64,000 nt of DNA from Actinomyces sp. oral taxon 448 str. F0400 (GCF_000220835.1 NZ_GL985606.1:486921-550920); one strand, 5' to 3'. Positions 1-9,003 are shown, counted from the first letter of the stretch. Numbers and translations: made by a program. The notes: generated by a model not told the origin, from the letters alone.

Positions 1-432
1 GCGGCCGCCGCGGCGGTCGTCCTGCGCCCCGGGCGGGCCGCTGCGGCGCCGGACCTGCGGGCGGGCGGGCGCACCGGCGTCGTGCTGATCGTGCTCGACA
101 TCGTCCTGACTGCGATCGGCCTGGCTCTGCTGGTCGGGCTCGTTGCGGCGGGAGCCGCGCACGCGGCACTGACGGCGGCCACGGCGGTGGGCGTCGGCAG
201 TCTCGCCGGTGCCCTGCTGCTCCTGGGACGGCTCCTGCGGGCCCGGTGGCGCATTGTGCTCGCTCTCGCCATCGTGGTCGCGGCCGGCGTCGCCGCACCG
301 GCGGTGCGGGCGTGGCCGGCGGACCCGAGCTGGTGGGCGCTGGCGGCGCTGGCGGTGGGCGTCGACGTCGTCTGCCTGCTCGCGCTGCGGGTGGGCACGG
401 TCCGCGACCGCAGGCTCCTGGCGCGCGATTGA
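1..432 (+). CDS. Integral membrane protein, 5' end outside the window
   Basis: The frame is open from base 1 to the TGA at 430-432, so the true start probably lies upstream; the first in-window start codon is a GTG at 82. The visible 143 residues are almost all hydrophobic and hold about four membrane segments, for example around IVLDIVLTAIGLALLVGL and the C-terminal WWALAALAVGVDVVCLLALR. It ends in a short basic tail. No domain is recognised and no catalytic motif is visible. It lies in the same orientation as the WXG-like gene that follows, about 140 bp away, but that gene has its own promoter signature, so co-transcription is uncertain. Function unknown. Confidence 0.6.
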   Translation, partial: AAAAAVVLRPGRAAAAPDLRAGGRTGVVLIVLDIVLTAIGLALLVGLVAAGAAHAALTAATAVGVGSLAGALLLLGRLLRARWRIVLALAIVVAAGVAAPAVRAWPADPSWWALAALAVGVDVVCLLALRVGTVRDRRLLARD

Positions 433-574
433 GGGCTCCGGGCCGGCTCCTCGGCTCCGCCGGCGCCCGGGCCGGCGTCGTGCGGGGGCTCCACAGGCCG
501 GCTCGTGCGTCCCCCGCCGCACTCCGTCCACAAGCCCTCAGCGGGCCGGCCTCCGGCCATCGTACCGTCGGGTC

Positions 575-802
575 ATGACCGCTGCGCATATCGCCCTCGC
601 CGATTCCGATATCGACGCCGGAGTCTCACTCGTTCCCGCCACCGTCCCCGCCGGGTGGACGGGCGCCGCCTCCAGCGCCTGCCAGAGGCAGCTCGATGAC
701 CTGCGCATCGTGCTCGCCGGCCTCACTCCGCTCCTGAACGCGGCCATCAGCGCCATGTCACTGCTCGATGACGCGAGCGGGCAGGGCGGAGGTGTCGGAT
801 GA
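575..802 (+). CDS. Small WXG100-like protein
   Basis: 75 residues, mostly predicted helical, with a W-T-G turn (AGWTGAASSACQRQLDDLR) between two helices, as in the WXG100/ESAT-6 helical-hairpin fold. The ATG at 575 is chosen because TACCGT (563-568) sits exactly six bases upstream, the leaderless-promoter pattern seen many times in this window; there is no Shine-Dalgarno. The stop overlaps the start of the next gene (ATGA, 799-802), so translation is coupled to the 651-aa hydrolase. WXG100 proteins are usually partners or substrates of type VII secretion; no EccC-type ATPase is visible here, so the export route is unknown. The family assignment is inference from size, WXG and context. Confidence 0.6.
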   Translation: MTAAHIALADSDIDAGVSLVPATVPAGWTGAASSACQRQLDDLRIVLAGLTPLLNAAISAMSLLDDASGQGGGVG

Positions 803-2754
803 CCGCTACGACGACTGACTCGGCTCGGCGGGACCGCGTCGACCCTCCGGCCGTCGGCGGGGGAGATGGCTCGGCCGCGCTGAGCTGGCCCGGGATGACC
901 GCCGGGGTCGGCGCCGTCGTGGCCGGCGGCGCCTACGCGGTCGACACCGACGCCCTGACCGGTTTCGCCGCCGCGCTCACCGCCGCCGCCGAGTGCTTCG
1001 ACGACGCGCGCACGCACGCGCTGAGGGCGCAGACGCAGGCGCGCGACGCGGTCGCCCCGACCGGCAGGAGGACGGGTCCCCTGTCCGACGCCGCGGCCGG
1101 TTCCCGCCCGGTTCCGTTGATCGACTTCCCCTCCCTGCCCTCCTCCTCTCTCCCGGAGGGAGGCCCCCTCGGCACTCCGGGAGCGTGTTCGACGCCCGGC
1201 TTCGAGGCCCTGCGCGCCAGGGCTGTCGACGCCGCCGCGGCCCTGACCACGGGGACCGGTTCCCTTCAGGACGCCGCCGACGGCCTGCGCGGCCTCGCCG
1301 CCGATGTCACGGCCTGCGTCAACGTCTACACCGGCGCCGAGGACGACGTGGTCCTCGGCGTCGGTGACGCCGGGGCGGCCGGTTGGACGGTCATGGGCCT
1401 CCTGGCGGCCACAGGCGCGACTCTCAGCCTCCTGCCCCTGGTCGGCTACCTGGTCGGCGCCGGTGTGACGAACCCCGATCTGACCTCTCACGCCGGCGGC
1501 GATCTCGCCGACGGCCTGGACGACCTCGCCGTTGTCATGTCCGACGCCGATCTGTCGGAGTGGGTCAAGAAGGACCTGCTGACCCTCGCCATCCTGGTGG
1601 ACTACGCCAGAAGGGCCTCCACCGGCCGGGAGGCGGCCGCCGTCGAGACCTACCTGGCCGGCGTCGTCCAGCGGCTCGACCCGGAGATCAGTAAGAAGCT
1701 CCCCGAGAGGGTCCTGTCCGGCGGCGGGCGGATGGAGCCCACGTCGTCGCTGACCCCGATGGAGCGGGTCGTCTACTACATGTCCGGGCTTTCGGCTCAG
1801 GTCGCCGCCAAGCGCTACGGCGAGCCGACCGGCACCGTCGTCGCCGCGCACGGCGGCCCCGCCGTCACCATTCCTCCCTCCTCCCGGGACCCGATGGCGC
1901 TGGGCACCGGCGTGCCCCTCCTCGGGCTGAGCGGGACGAGGGTGAACCGGCCTTTGGGCGCGGCGTCGGATGTCATCCGCTACAGCGACTCGCTCAAGAA
2001 GCGTGATGAGGACACCTCCAGCGGCGTCGTCGGGGTCCTGCGGACCACGCACGCCGACGGCGGCCGGTCGTGGGTCGTCGTCGTGCCCGGCACCACCGAC
2101 TGGGGACTGGGCGGCAGTAACCCGCAGGATCTGTTGACCAACCTGCAGGCCGTGGCCGGTGCGCCCAACGACATGGAGAGCGCCGTGGTCACCGCCATGC
2201 GGCAGGCGGGGATCGGGCCGGACGAGCCCGTCGGCCTCTACGGCCACTCGCAGGGGGCCATCGTGGCCACGAACATCGCTGCGAACCCCGCCATCGCCGA
2301 ACGCTACAACGTCACGAACCTGCTGACCGCCGGCGGGCCCACCGCCGGCGCGGACCTGCCCGAGAATGTCAACGCCCTGCACCTGGAGAACGGCGCCGAC
2401 GCCGTGCCGGCTCTGGACGGGGCGCCCACTCCGCGCACGCCCACGCGCACCGTCGTCACCGTGGATACCACGGGCTCGAACCTGGAGGGCTACCCGCATG
2501 CGAGCACTGTCTACGCCGACACCGTGGAGGGCATGAGCGGGGATCCGGCTGTCGATGCGTGGACCGAGCAGCTGAGATCGCTCACCGGCGCAGGGGAGGA
2601 GGGGGCGACGACGAGCGAGATCGTCTTCGACATCACCCGCAAGACGACCGGTGTACCCGCACGACCCGACGATTCCGACCTGGCCGATGCCCTTCGGGCG
2701 CTAAAGGAGCAGGAGGCCGAGGCATGGAGGGATGGGAGACCCTGGCGCGACTAA
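799..2754 (+). CDS. Large protein with C-terminal alpha/beta-hydrolase domain, coupled to a WXG-like partner
   Basis: 651 residues. The N-terminal third is Ala-rich and helical, resembling WXG/LXG-type secreted proteins. A hydrophobic stretch lies near residues 198-222 (VMGLLAATGATLSLLPLVGY). From about residue 400 there is an alpha/beta-hydrolase core: strand SWVVVVPGTTD, then the nucleophile elbow GLYGHSQGA with the putative catalytic serine at about residue 484, followed by VTNLLTAGGPTAGADLP. This suggests an esterase or lipase acting at or outside the membrane. The gene begins inside the stop of the 75-aa WXG-like gene, so the two are made together. There is no classical signal peptide, consistent with WXG-type export or with a membrane-held protein. 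Substrate unknown. The hydrolase fold is fairly sure; the toxin/effector reading is speculation. Confidence 0.72.
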   Translation: MTATTTDSARRDRVDPPAVGGGDGSAALSWPGMTAGVGAVVAGGAYAVDTDALTGFAAALTAAAECFDDARTHALRAQTQARDAVAPTGRRTGPLSDAAAGSRPVPLIDFPSLPSSSLPEGGPLGTPGACSTPGFEALRARAVDAAAALTTGTGSLQDAADGLRGLAADVTACVNVYTGAEDDVVLGVGDAGAAGWTVMGLLAATGATLSLLPLVGYLVGAGVTNPDLTSHAGGDLADGLDDLAVVMSDADLSEWVKKDLLTLAILVDYARRASTGREAAAVETYLAGVVQRLDPEISKKLPERVLSGGGRMEPTSSLTPMERVVYYMSGLSAQVAAKRYGEPTGTVVAAHGGPAVTIPPSSRDPMALGTGVPLLGLSGTRVNRPLGAASDVIRYSDSLKKRDEDTSSGVVGVLRTTHADGGRSWVVVVPGTTDWGLGGSNPQDLLTNLQAVAGAPNDMESAVVTAMRQAGIGPDEPVGLYGHSQGAIVATNIAANPAIAERYNVTNLLTAGGPTAGADLPENVNALHLENGADAVPALDGAPTPRTPTRTVVTVDTTGSNLEGYPHASTVYADTVEGMSGDPAVDAWTEQLRSLTGAGEEGATTSEIVFDITRKTTGVPARPDDSDLADALRALKEQEAEAWRDGRPWRD

Positions 2755-2777
2755 CGCCGCCCCGGCCCCGTCGGTCC

Positions 2778-3182
2778 CTAGTCCTCCCTGTCGATGACGC
2801 CCACCACGAGAGCCGAGACGATGGAGACGAGAATCGAGCCGAGCACCGCCGTCCCGAAGGAGTCCACATGCAGCCCCAAGGCGACGCCCGCATTCGCGCC
2901 GACTCCGACGAGCCGGTCCGTGATAGCGCTCGTCAGCAGCAGCAGCGCCCCGTTGACCACGAGGGCGAACAGCCCGAATGTCAGCACGTACAAGGGGAAG
3001 GCGACGACGTGCGCCACCGGTTTGATCAGCGAATTGACCAGGGCCAGCACGAGTCCGACCACGAGCAGGTTGACGATTGTCAGCAGCAGCGTCGGCGCAC
3101 CCGGCACATTCATCCCCTTCATCAGGGTGACGGCCAGCCACAGGCCGACGGCATTACCGACTGCGCGTGCAAGAAGCTCCAT
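2778..3182 (-). CDS. Phage-holin-family (4 TM) membrane protein
   Basis: 134 residues with four hydrophobic helices and the motif NSLIKPVAHVVAFPLYVLTFGLFALVVNGALL, split here for recognition as N-x-x-I-K-P followed by P-x-x-x-x-T-x-G-x-F-x-x-x-x-N. This is diagnostic of the small membrane family called phage holin family 4 superfamily IV (Phage_holin_4_2), widespread in bacterial chromosomes and usually not phage-linked. It converges on the hydrolase gene with only 23 bp between stops. Its cellular role is not established; the holin name comes from hydropathy similarity. Start ATG at 3182. Confidence 0.85.
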   Translation of the reverse strand: MELLARAVGNAVGLWLAVTLMKGMNVPGAPTLLLTIVNLLVVGLVLALVNSLIKPVAHVVAFPLYVLTFGLFALVVNGALLLLTSAITDRLVGVGANAGVALGLHVDSFGTAVLGSILVSIVSALVVGVIDRED

Positions 3183-3232
3183 GCGGATGATTCTTCCACA
3201 GCGCGTCCGGAAGCCGGCTGAACGTGTTCGGC

Positions 3233-3322
3233 CGGCTGCCCGCTCGCGGGCGGGCGTGGGGTTCTTGACGGTGGGTCATGGCCGTGAGGTTGTGCGGCTG
3301 CCCGCTCGCGGGCGGGCGTGGG
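3233..3322. repeat. Pair of 28-bp direct repeats
   Basis: The same 28 bases, beginning CGGCTGCCCGCTCGCGGGCG, occur at 3233-3260 and 3295-3322, 62 bp apart, inside the spacer between the divergent holin-like gene and the aminotransferase. Each copy contains a short GCCCGCTCGCGGGC palindrome. They could be protein-binding sites, hairpins, or the product of a local duplication. Confidence 0.85.
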
Positions 3323-3403
3323 CGGGCGCCCGCTCTCCCGACCGCCCCGGCGGCCCGTCCCGATGCCCGCCGCGTCACGGCGTCATGGTGGGAGGATGAC
3401 GCC

Positions 3404-4498
3404 ATGAGCAGTGCCGCCGCCCCCGCCGCCCCTCTTCACATCCGCGATGCCGTCCGCCGTCTGCCCGCCTACGTGCCCGGGGCGCGCCCGGAGTCCGGCC
3501 GTACCGCCAAGCTCTCGTCCAATGAGCTGCCGTTCCCCCCGCAGGCCGAGGTGCTGGCGGCCCTCACCGAGGCGGCGTCCGAGGCCAACCGCTACCCGGA
3601 GATGACGGGGGACTCGCTCGTCGCCGCCGTCGCCCAGCGCCACGGTGTGAGCGCCGAGCGGGTCGTCGTCGGCAACGGGTCGGTCTGCCTGATCCAGCAC
3701 GTGCTGGACACCGTGTGCGACGAGGGGGACGACGTCGTCATGCCGTGGCGCTCCTTCGAGGCCTACCCGATCTGCGCCGCCGTGGCCGGGGCGCGGGCTA
3801 TCGAGGTGCCGGTGACCGCGGACGGCCGCCACGACGTGCCGGCCATGATCGACGCCGTCACGCCGCGCACCCGCGTTGTCATCGCGTGCACGCCCAACAA
3901 TCCGACCGGCCCGGCATTGCGCGAGGCGGAGCTGGTCGCATTGCTCGACGGCGTGCCCGAGCGGGTGCTCGTGCTCGTCGACGAGGCCTACCTCGATTTC
4001 GTCACCGACGGGGCCGTCGGGGACGGGCTCGCCCTGCTGAACCGCTACCCGAACCTCGTGGTCTCCCGGACCTTCTCCAAAGCGCACGCCCTGGCCGGCA
4101 TGCGGGTGGGCTACCTCGTGGCGGCCCCCGCGATCGTCAGTGCGATCCGGAGCGTGGCCACGCCCTTCGGGGTGAGCCTGCCGGCGCAGGCCGCCGCTAT
4201 CGCTGCCTGCCGGCCCGAGGCTCTGGCCGTCACGGCTCGGCGGGCGGGCGTGGTCGCCGCCGAGCGCGACCGGGTGGTTGCGGCGCTGCGCGAACAGGGA
4301 TGGACGGTGCCCGACGCTCAGGGCAACTTCTACTGGCTCGGCGCGGGCGGGGCGACCGCCCGCCTGGCCGAGCACTTCAGGGTCGCCGGGGTGCTCGTGC
4401 GACCCTTCGTCGGGGAGGGCGTGCGTATCTCGGTAGGCACGCACGAGGAGAACGACCGGGTGCTCACGGCCGCGGCCGCCTGGGGGGACGTGCGCTGA
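3404..4498 (+). CDS. HisC/Pat-family aminotransferase (histidinol-phosphate or aromatic)
   Basis: 364 residues, a class I/II PLP aminotransferase. The N-terminal KLSSNELPFPP motif is the substrate-loop signature of HisC and of the actinobacterial phenylalanine aminotransferase Pat. The fold motifs are CTPNNPTGP, VDEAYLDF (PLP-ring Asp) and SRTFSKAHALAGMRVGY, with the Schiff-base lysine at about residue 226; VRISVG near the end carries the carboxylate-binding Arg. The ATG at 3404 is chosen over upstream in-frame starts because GGAGG lies at 3391-3395. No other his gene is adjacent, so an aromatic aminotransferase role (last step of Phe/Tyr synthesis) is as likely as histidinol-phosphate; the family match is strong, the substrate unresolved. 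Confidence 0.88.
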   Translation: MSSAAAPAAPLHIRDAVRRLPAYVPGARPESGRTAKLSSNELPFPPQAEVLAALTEAASEANRYPEMTGDSLVAAVAQRHGVSAERVVVGNGSVCLIQHVLDTVCDEGDDVVMPWRSFEAYPICAAVAGARAIEVPVTADGRHDVPAMIDAVTPRTRVVIACTPNNPTGPALREAELVALLDGVPERVLVLVDEAYLDFVTDGAVGDGLALLNRYPNLVVSRTFSKAHALAGMRVGYLVAAPAIVSAIRSVATPFGVSLPAQAAAIAACRPEALAVTARRAGVVAAERDRVVAALREQGWTVPDAQGNFYWLGAGGATARLAEHFRVAGVLVRPFVGEGVRISVGTHEENDRVLTAAAAWGDVR

Positions 4499-4605
4499 TG
4501 GACGCCTCCGAATTCGACGCCGGAATCGGTTGGGTCCGGCGGGCCCGCGGCTCCCGGCGAAGCCACGGGGACGGGCCCGCCCCACGACCCCGCGGCGGCG
4601 GACGG

Positions 4606-5709
4606 CTACGACGTCGCGACCGTCACCAGGAAGACGATCTCGAGCACGAGCTCGACCAGTCCCATCGTCCCCGGCCGCAGTGGACGGTGCCGCCGTTTGA
4701 CCAGCGTCCACTGCCAGCGCGGCATGACCAGGGACCGCACCGCCAGCACGATCCACAGCACCGCGTGCGCCCACGGCAGCCACCCGCCGGCCGCCAGCCA
4801 CACGGCTGCCGCCGCGGCAGCCACGTGGGCCGCCACCGTCCACGCCAGCAGACGGTTGTTGAAGCGCTCGCGGATCATCGACTTGATGTACGGCACCGTC
4901 CCGCAGAAGTAGGCCGCGGTCGACGCCGTCACCAACCACATCCACGGCCATCCCACCAGCTCGCCGTTCGGGCTCGCCCCGGGAAGCCCGGCCCCGTCGC
5001 CCCCACCGGTTCCGAGGAATCCGCCCGCGCCGCGCACGGCCAGCGAGTAGGTGACCGCGGCCATGAGGCTCGCGGCCGCCGTCGTCGCCAGCCCGGAGGG
5101 CAACGACCGTTCACGCCCGCGCCACACCTCCCACAGTGCGATTGCGAACAGCGGCAGCATCGGCACCGCCCATTGCAGCAGGTACGGCGCCGCGGCCAGC
5201 GTCACCAGTCCGAGCAGAGCGGTCCACCCGGTGTAGACCACGAGCGGAGGCACGAGCAGCCTGCGCTTGCGCGCGGACCGCGTGCGCAGCCATTGCGACC
5301 AGGCCCAGTAGGTCAGGTAGGCGCCCCACCACGCGGGCAGGAACAGCAGGTTCACCCAGCTGATGCCGCCCACGACCCAGCCGACGATCGGCGGCATCAC
5401 GAGCATCGACCAGGCGCCGTGCTGGTTCGGCGTCCAGGCGCGCCGGCCCGGCTGCCGTCGGATTTTCTCCTGCCTGCGTCTCTCGGAGTCGATGAGGGTC
5501 TCTCCTTCGCGCGTGCTCGCGGGGCGACGGGGTCTGCCGGTGGCGAGGAGGACGTCGTCGTCCGGGCCGGGGAGGGACTGCTGGTGGGGAATGTTGCCGC
5601 GTGCGATCGGCCCGGTGCCGGAGGCGGCGGGCCGACCCGGCGGCTCCGCGTCGGCGGCGACGTACTCGACGTGGCGGTCGGAGGGCTCGGACGGGCGCTG
5701 CTGGGTCAC
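4606..5709 (-). CDS. YwiC-like integral membrane protein
   Basis: 367 residues. About 90 hydrophilic N-terminal residues precede PNQHGAWSMLVMPP, the hallmark of the YwiC-like family, then about eight membrane helices; SMIRERFNNRLLAW and RSLVMPRWQ are cytoplasmic-loop motifs of the family. Function is not established; Bacillus ywiC lies near anaerobic nitrate-respiration genes, but nothing of that kind is nearby. The GTG start at 5709 is preceded by TAGGCT (5722-5717, reverse strand) seven bases upstream, so the mRNA is probably leaderless. The long hydrophilic N-terminus is longer than I would expect for the family, so a later start cannot be excluded. Confidence 0.82.
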   Translation of the reverse strand: MTQQRPSEPSDRHVEYVAADAEPPGRPAASGTGPIARGNIPHQQSLPGPDDDVLLATGRPRRPASTREGETLIDSERRRQEKIRRQPGRRAWTPNQHGAWSMLVMPPIVGWVVGGISWVNLLFLPAWWGAYLTYWAWSQWLRTRSARKRRLLVPPLVVYTGWTALLGLVTLAAAPYLLQWAVPMLPLFAIALWEVWRGRERSLPSGLATTAAASLMAAVTYSLAVRGAGGFLGTGGGDGAGLPGASPNGELVGWPWMWLVTASTAAYFCGTVPYIKSMIRERFNNRLLAWTVAAHVAAAAAAVWLAAGGWLPWAHAVLWIVLAVRSLVMPRWQWTLVKRRHRPLRPGTMGLVELVLEIVFLVTVATS

Positions 5710-5839
5710 GCAGGGCAGCCTAGTGAACCCCGGCTTTCAACGGCACAGCCGTCATCTCCCGGCTGCGCCGGCTCGGGTCCTCCTGCTGCGGGCCCGGACC
5801 GTCCCTGTGGTTTTCACCCGCATGGGCCCGGCCCCGCGC

Positions 5840-6982
5840 TCACGGCGCGACATCGTCGAACGGGATGATCTCGACCTCCAGGCCGTCCCATGCGGCCTCC
5901 CACTCCCTGCGGGGCAGGGCGTTCTCGTTCAACGTCAGGGCGACGGCGGCCGCCGGGTCGGTGAAGCGGCGGATGTTCCGGCTGTCTAAGAGCCCGTCGA
6001 CGCCGGTGACGGTGGTGAGCTCGGTGCCGTCGGTGCCGAGGACGGTCAGCGTGGTGGGACCGCAGGCGGTCCTCAGGCAGCGGTCGGCGGGGGGTCGCTG
6101 CGACAGCAGCACCGAGCTCGCCCCGGAGCCGACGACCCACTTGTCCGTGGGCAGGGTCAAGGGCTCCGCTGCGGGGTCGGTCAGGGAGAAGACGTGGAGG
6201 GCGCCTTGACCGCTGTCGCCCGGGAAGTATCTCTGCGCCGTCTCGACCACGAGCTCGTTGGACGTCAGCGCCTGCCCCAGGACCATCCCGTCGACCTCCA
6301 CGACCCGCACCGTCTCGCCCGTGGCGGTGTCCAGGACGAGGACGTGGCTGCGCTGCTCGGCGATGGCGGCGTTCGAATCCTCGTCCTCCTTCGCGTTCTT
6401 CGCGGCGTTGTAGCCGGTCTCGTCAGGGGCGTCGCGGTCGGTCTCGTCAGGGGCGTCGCGGTCGGTCTCGTCGGGGGTGTCGCCGTCGGTCTCGTCGGGG
6501 GCGAGGATGAGAGACATGCGGGCGCCACTGGGATCGGAGATCGCATAGCCGTAGACGTAGTTGGTCATGGTTAGGAGATTGTTCCCCATGCTGTCGGTGC
6601 GCGCCTGCGGGGCGTGGGTCTTCTCGAGGACGTCGGACGAGGCCGCTGGACGATCGGTGCTCACGGCCCACTGCACCGCCTCGTTCTCATCGCGGCTGAT
6701 GATGAGGGATGCGCCGGTCCGGCCGTCGGCGGGCAGCTCGTCGAGGACCTGAACCCATCCCGACTCAGTGGGCATGGGCTCCGTGTGCGGGGAGGAGTAT
6801 CCGCCCTGACCGACGGCCTCCTCGGCCTGCTCGGGGGTGAGCGCGGTAATGGTGACGTTCCGCGGAGCGGGCGCGTTCGATTCGGGGATCGAGCAGGCGC
6901 CCACGGGCATCGAGACCAGGACGACGGCGACTGCGGTGCGGAGGACTCGGCGGGGAGGGCGCCTCCTCATACTCGGCTTCAT
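5840..6982 (-). CDS. Predicted lipoprotein, last gene of a beta-propeller-like cluster
   Basis: 380 residues. The N-terminus (MKPSMRRRPPRRVLRTAVAV) is a twin-basic signal sequence ending in the lipobox VGAC, so the protein should be lipid-anchored outside the cell. The remainder has short repeating beta motifs (HVLVLDTATGETVRVVEVDG, LTVLGTDGTELTTVTG) like a beta-propeller. A D-E-T-D-R-D-A-P octapeptide is repeated in tandem near residues 160-190. The ATG at 6982 overlaps the stop of the upstream membrane propeller gene by four bases (ATGA), so the two are translationally coupled. Function unknown; a surface sensor or scaffold is plausible only from architecture. Confidence 0.78.
   Translation of the reverse strand: MKPSMRRRPPRRVLRTAVAVVLVSMPVGACSIPESNAPAPRNVTITALTPEQAEEAVGQGGYSSPHTEPMPTESGWVQVLDELPADGRTGASLIISRDENEAVQWAVSTDRPAASSDVLEKTHAPQARTDSMGNNLLTMTNYVYGYAISDPSGARMSLILAPDETDGDTPDETDRDAPDETDRDAPDETGYNAAKNAKEDEDSNAAIAEQRSHVLVLDTATGETVRVVEVDGMVLGQALTSNELVVETAQRYFPGDSGQGALHVFSLTDPAAEPLTLPTDKWVVGSGASSVLLSQRPPADRCLRTACGPTTLTVLGTDGTELTTVTGVDGLLDSRNIRRFTDPAAAVALTLNENALPRREWEAAWDGLEVEIIPFDDVAP
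6416..6503. repeat. 24-bp in-frame tandem repeat inside the lipoprotein gene
   Basis: Three full and one partial 24-bp units (6416-6439, 6440-6463, 6464-6487, 6488-6503); the first two are identical. On the minus strand they encode the acidic octapeptide DETDRDAP. Being a multiple of three, copy-number changes would alter the length of the acidic linker without breaking the frame. Confidence 0.9.
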
Positions 6983-9003
6983 GCGTCGCCTCGTCCCACG
7001 CCGTACAGACGCACACTGGTTCTCCCCAGGTAGCCCGGTCCGGTCGCCAGCACCAGGACGGTGGCGCCTGGTGCTGAGATAGCGGCGACGTCCCTGAGGG
7101 CGATGCGGCCATACACGCTGCCCAGATCGCTGAGCCCGGGGTTGGAGCCATCGTCTCGTGGATCGTGGAACATGGTGCCGTCCACCGGGATGCGAACGCC
7201 GGCGCTCCCGTCGCCGGGCGCCGCGGTCAAGTTGAAGCTGATGCTCTCGCCGTCGTCCTCGGGGGTGATGCCGACGGCGGCGCCGGCCAGGCCCGATGCG
7301 GTCGTCCCGCTGGCGAGCGCGCCTGTGGCCGGATCCAGAATCGCTCCCGCGGTCGGTGCCGTGAATTCGAAAGACGTGTACTCGCTTCCCCGCTTCCACG
7401 GCACGGGTTGAGGATAGAGAACCAGATCGCCGGATGCTTCGGATGCGAGCGTGTTGAGACCAACGCTTCGGCCCATGTCGATGCGTCGGGTGTCCGCCCC
7501 TTCGATGCCGGCCAGGCCGTCGAGGCTCGCGGCCTGCACCGACCATCCCTCGGTGTCGGATCCGGTGTTCGTCGTGGGGACGCCGTCGGAGTAGACCGCC
7601 ACCCACCCCTGTTGGACAAGAAGGCCGCCCTGCAGCGGGTCGGTGGCGATCCCGTCCATCGTGGTGGTGGCCGAGGGGTCCGTATCCGGGACGACGGTGA
7701 GCCCGACGGAGGTGCCTTCGACGTTCGGAGACGTACTGCGGCGGGTCGTCTTGTTGGGGTTGCCCGTCGCGTTCGTGCTGAGGATGAAGGTCGAACTGCC
7801 GGCCGTGCCGACCCACGGATGGCCCTTGTCGCCGGTGCTGCTGATGGACCACAGGCGTGAGCCGTCGGTGAGGGAGTAGGCGGTCTCGCCGTCGAGGACG
7901 GCGTGGTCGGTGAGCTGAAGAGCGCCGTCGGGTGAGGAGGGGTGTTCGCCGGTTGCGACGCCGGTGACCGTGTCGAGGATGACTGCTGTTACTAGAGTGG
8001 TGCGGCCGACGAGCTTCTTATCCGACTCGAGTCGCAGTGCGATATAGCGTCTGTCCGGGCTCGCGACCAGGTAGTGCTCTTGAAATGGAGCGGCGTCGCT
8101 GGTGTCCGAATGCCGAGGTGTCATTCCCTCCCGATGATAGCTCCAGCGCGTGGAGCCGTCCTCGGGGTTGAGGCCGATCACGTCGGTCGTGGTGAGAATG
8201 ATGGGGCCGGCCGCTCCGGCGGCGACGTCGAGGAGACTACTCTCCTCCCGTGACCACGCGGCCTCGGAGGCCATGGAGTGAGGGCGGGCGGGCAGATCGG
8301 CGGAGTCGATCGGCCCGGCGGTCACCGTGGTGGCGGCCGAGGTCCAATTGTGCGCGGCTTGGCTCACGACGCCCAGAGTGAGGATCGGCGCGAGGAACGC
8401 GGCGGCCGCCAGGGCCCACTGGCGACCCCGGCCTCCGCGCAGGAGCCGAGGGAGTCCGGGAGGCGGCCACCCGTCGGCCGACATGGCGGTGAAGGCCGAG
8501 TGGACTCGCACGCCGCGCAGGAGGATATCCGTGGCGATCACGCCTCCTGTCGCGAGGCAGATGAGAGCGGCTGTCAGCGGACGTTCGGTATTGAGCCCGG
8601 TCACCGTCAGGATCTCGACCCATCGGTGCAGAGCCGCCGTCGCGACCCACCCCGCTGCGAGGAGTGGGATGGCGGCCAGAAGCGCGTCGACGACGATGAT
8701 CACGCGTCCTGCGCGGCGTCTGTCGTTGTAAAAGGCTCCTTCGACGGATTCGCTCCGCTGCAGCATGAAAGCGGAGATCCACGCTCCGGCGCCGCAGCCC
8801 GCGGCCGTCCAGATCGCGCCCGTCGGGAGGGCCGGGCTGATCGTGGTGCGGGGGCGCCAGGCCAACCAGAGCATCCCCGCGAGCGCGAGGGTCGCCAGCG
8901 CGCTCCAGCGCAGTGCCCGCAGAGTGATGACGAGACGGGTCGGTACGGGGACGGGATGCGGAGAGTCTGTATCAGGGGTCACATTTCGATGATATGACAT
9001 CAT
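6979..9003 (-). CDS. Membrane-anchored PQQ-like beta-propeller protein
   Basis: About 674 residues from ATG 9003; the alternatives ATG 9000 and GTG 8982 are possible because no clear ribosome site separates them. The N-terminal 240 residues hold about six hydrophobic helices (WSALATLALAGMLWLAW, VIIVVDALLAAIPLLAAGW, WALAAAAFLAPILTLGVV and others). The rest is extracytoplasmic and carries beta-propeller repeats (IGLNPEDGSTRWSYHREG, VILDTVTGVATG, AYSLTDGSRLWSI) like PQQ-binding-like/WD40 domains. Its C-terminus (AISAPGATVLVLATGPG ... LYGVGRG) matches that of the neighbouring upstream gene, so the two are tandem paralogues. It is coupled by ATGA to the downstream lipoprotein. No ligand-binding residues can be named; role unknown. 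Confidence 0.8.
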   Translation of the reverse strand: MMSYHRNVTPDTDSPHPVPVPTRLVITLRALRWSALATLALAGMLWLAWRPRTTISPALPTGAIWTAAGCGAGAWISAFMLQRSESVEGAFYNDRRRAGRVIIVVDALLAAIPLLAAGWVATAALHRWVEILTVTGLNTERPLTAALICLATGGVIATDILLRGVRVHSAFTAMSADGWPPPGLPRLLRGGRGRQWALAAAAFLAPILTLGVVSQAAHNWTSAATTVTAGPIDSADLPARPHSMASEAAWSREESSLLDVAAGAAGPIILTTTDVIGLNPEDGSTRWSYHREGMTPRHSDTSDAAPFQEHYLVASPDRRYIALRLESDKKLVGRTTLVTAVILDTVTGVATGEHPSSPDGALQLTDHAVLDGETAYSLTDGSRLWSISSTGDKGHPWVGTAGSSTFILSTNATGNPNKTTRRSTSPNVEGTSVGLTVVPDTDPSATTTMDGIATDPLQGGLLVQQGWVAVYSDGVPTTNTGSDTEGWSVQAASLDGLAGIEGADTRRIDMGRSVGLNTLASEASGDLVLYPQPVPWKRGSEYTSFEFTAPTAGAILDPATGALASGTTASGLAGAAVGITPEDDGESISFNLTAAPGDGSAGVRIPVDGTMFHDPRDDGSNPGLSDLGSVYGRIALRDVAAISAPGATVLVLATGPGYLGRTSVRLYGVGRGDA

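Noticed and set aside
538-2499. 653-aa minus-strand open frame opposite the hydrolase gene
   Set aside because: Arg/Gly/Ala-rich with no domain, antisense to a gene with clear motifs; a GC-rich shadow frame.
2778-3182. Phage holin as sign of a prophage
   Set aside because: The family is common in bacterial chromosomes and there are no phage genes around it.
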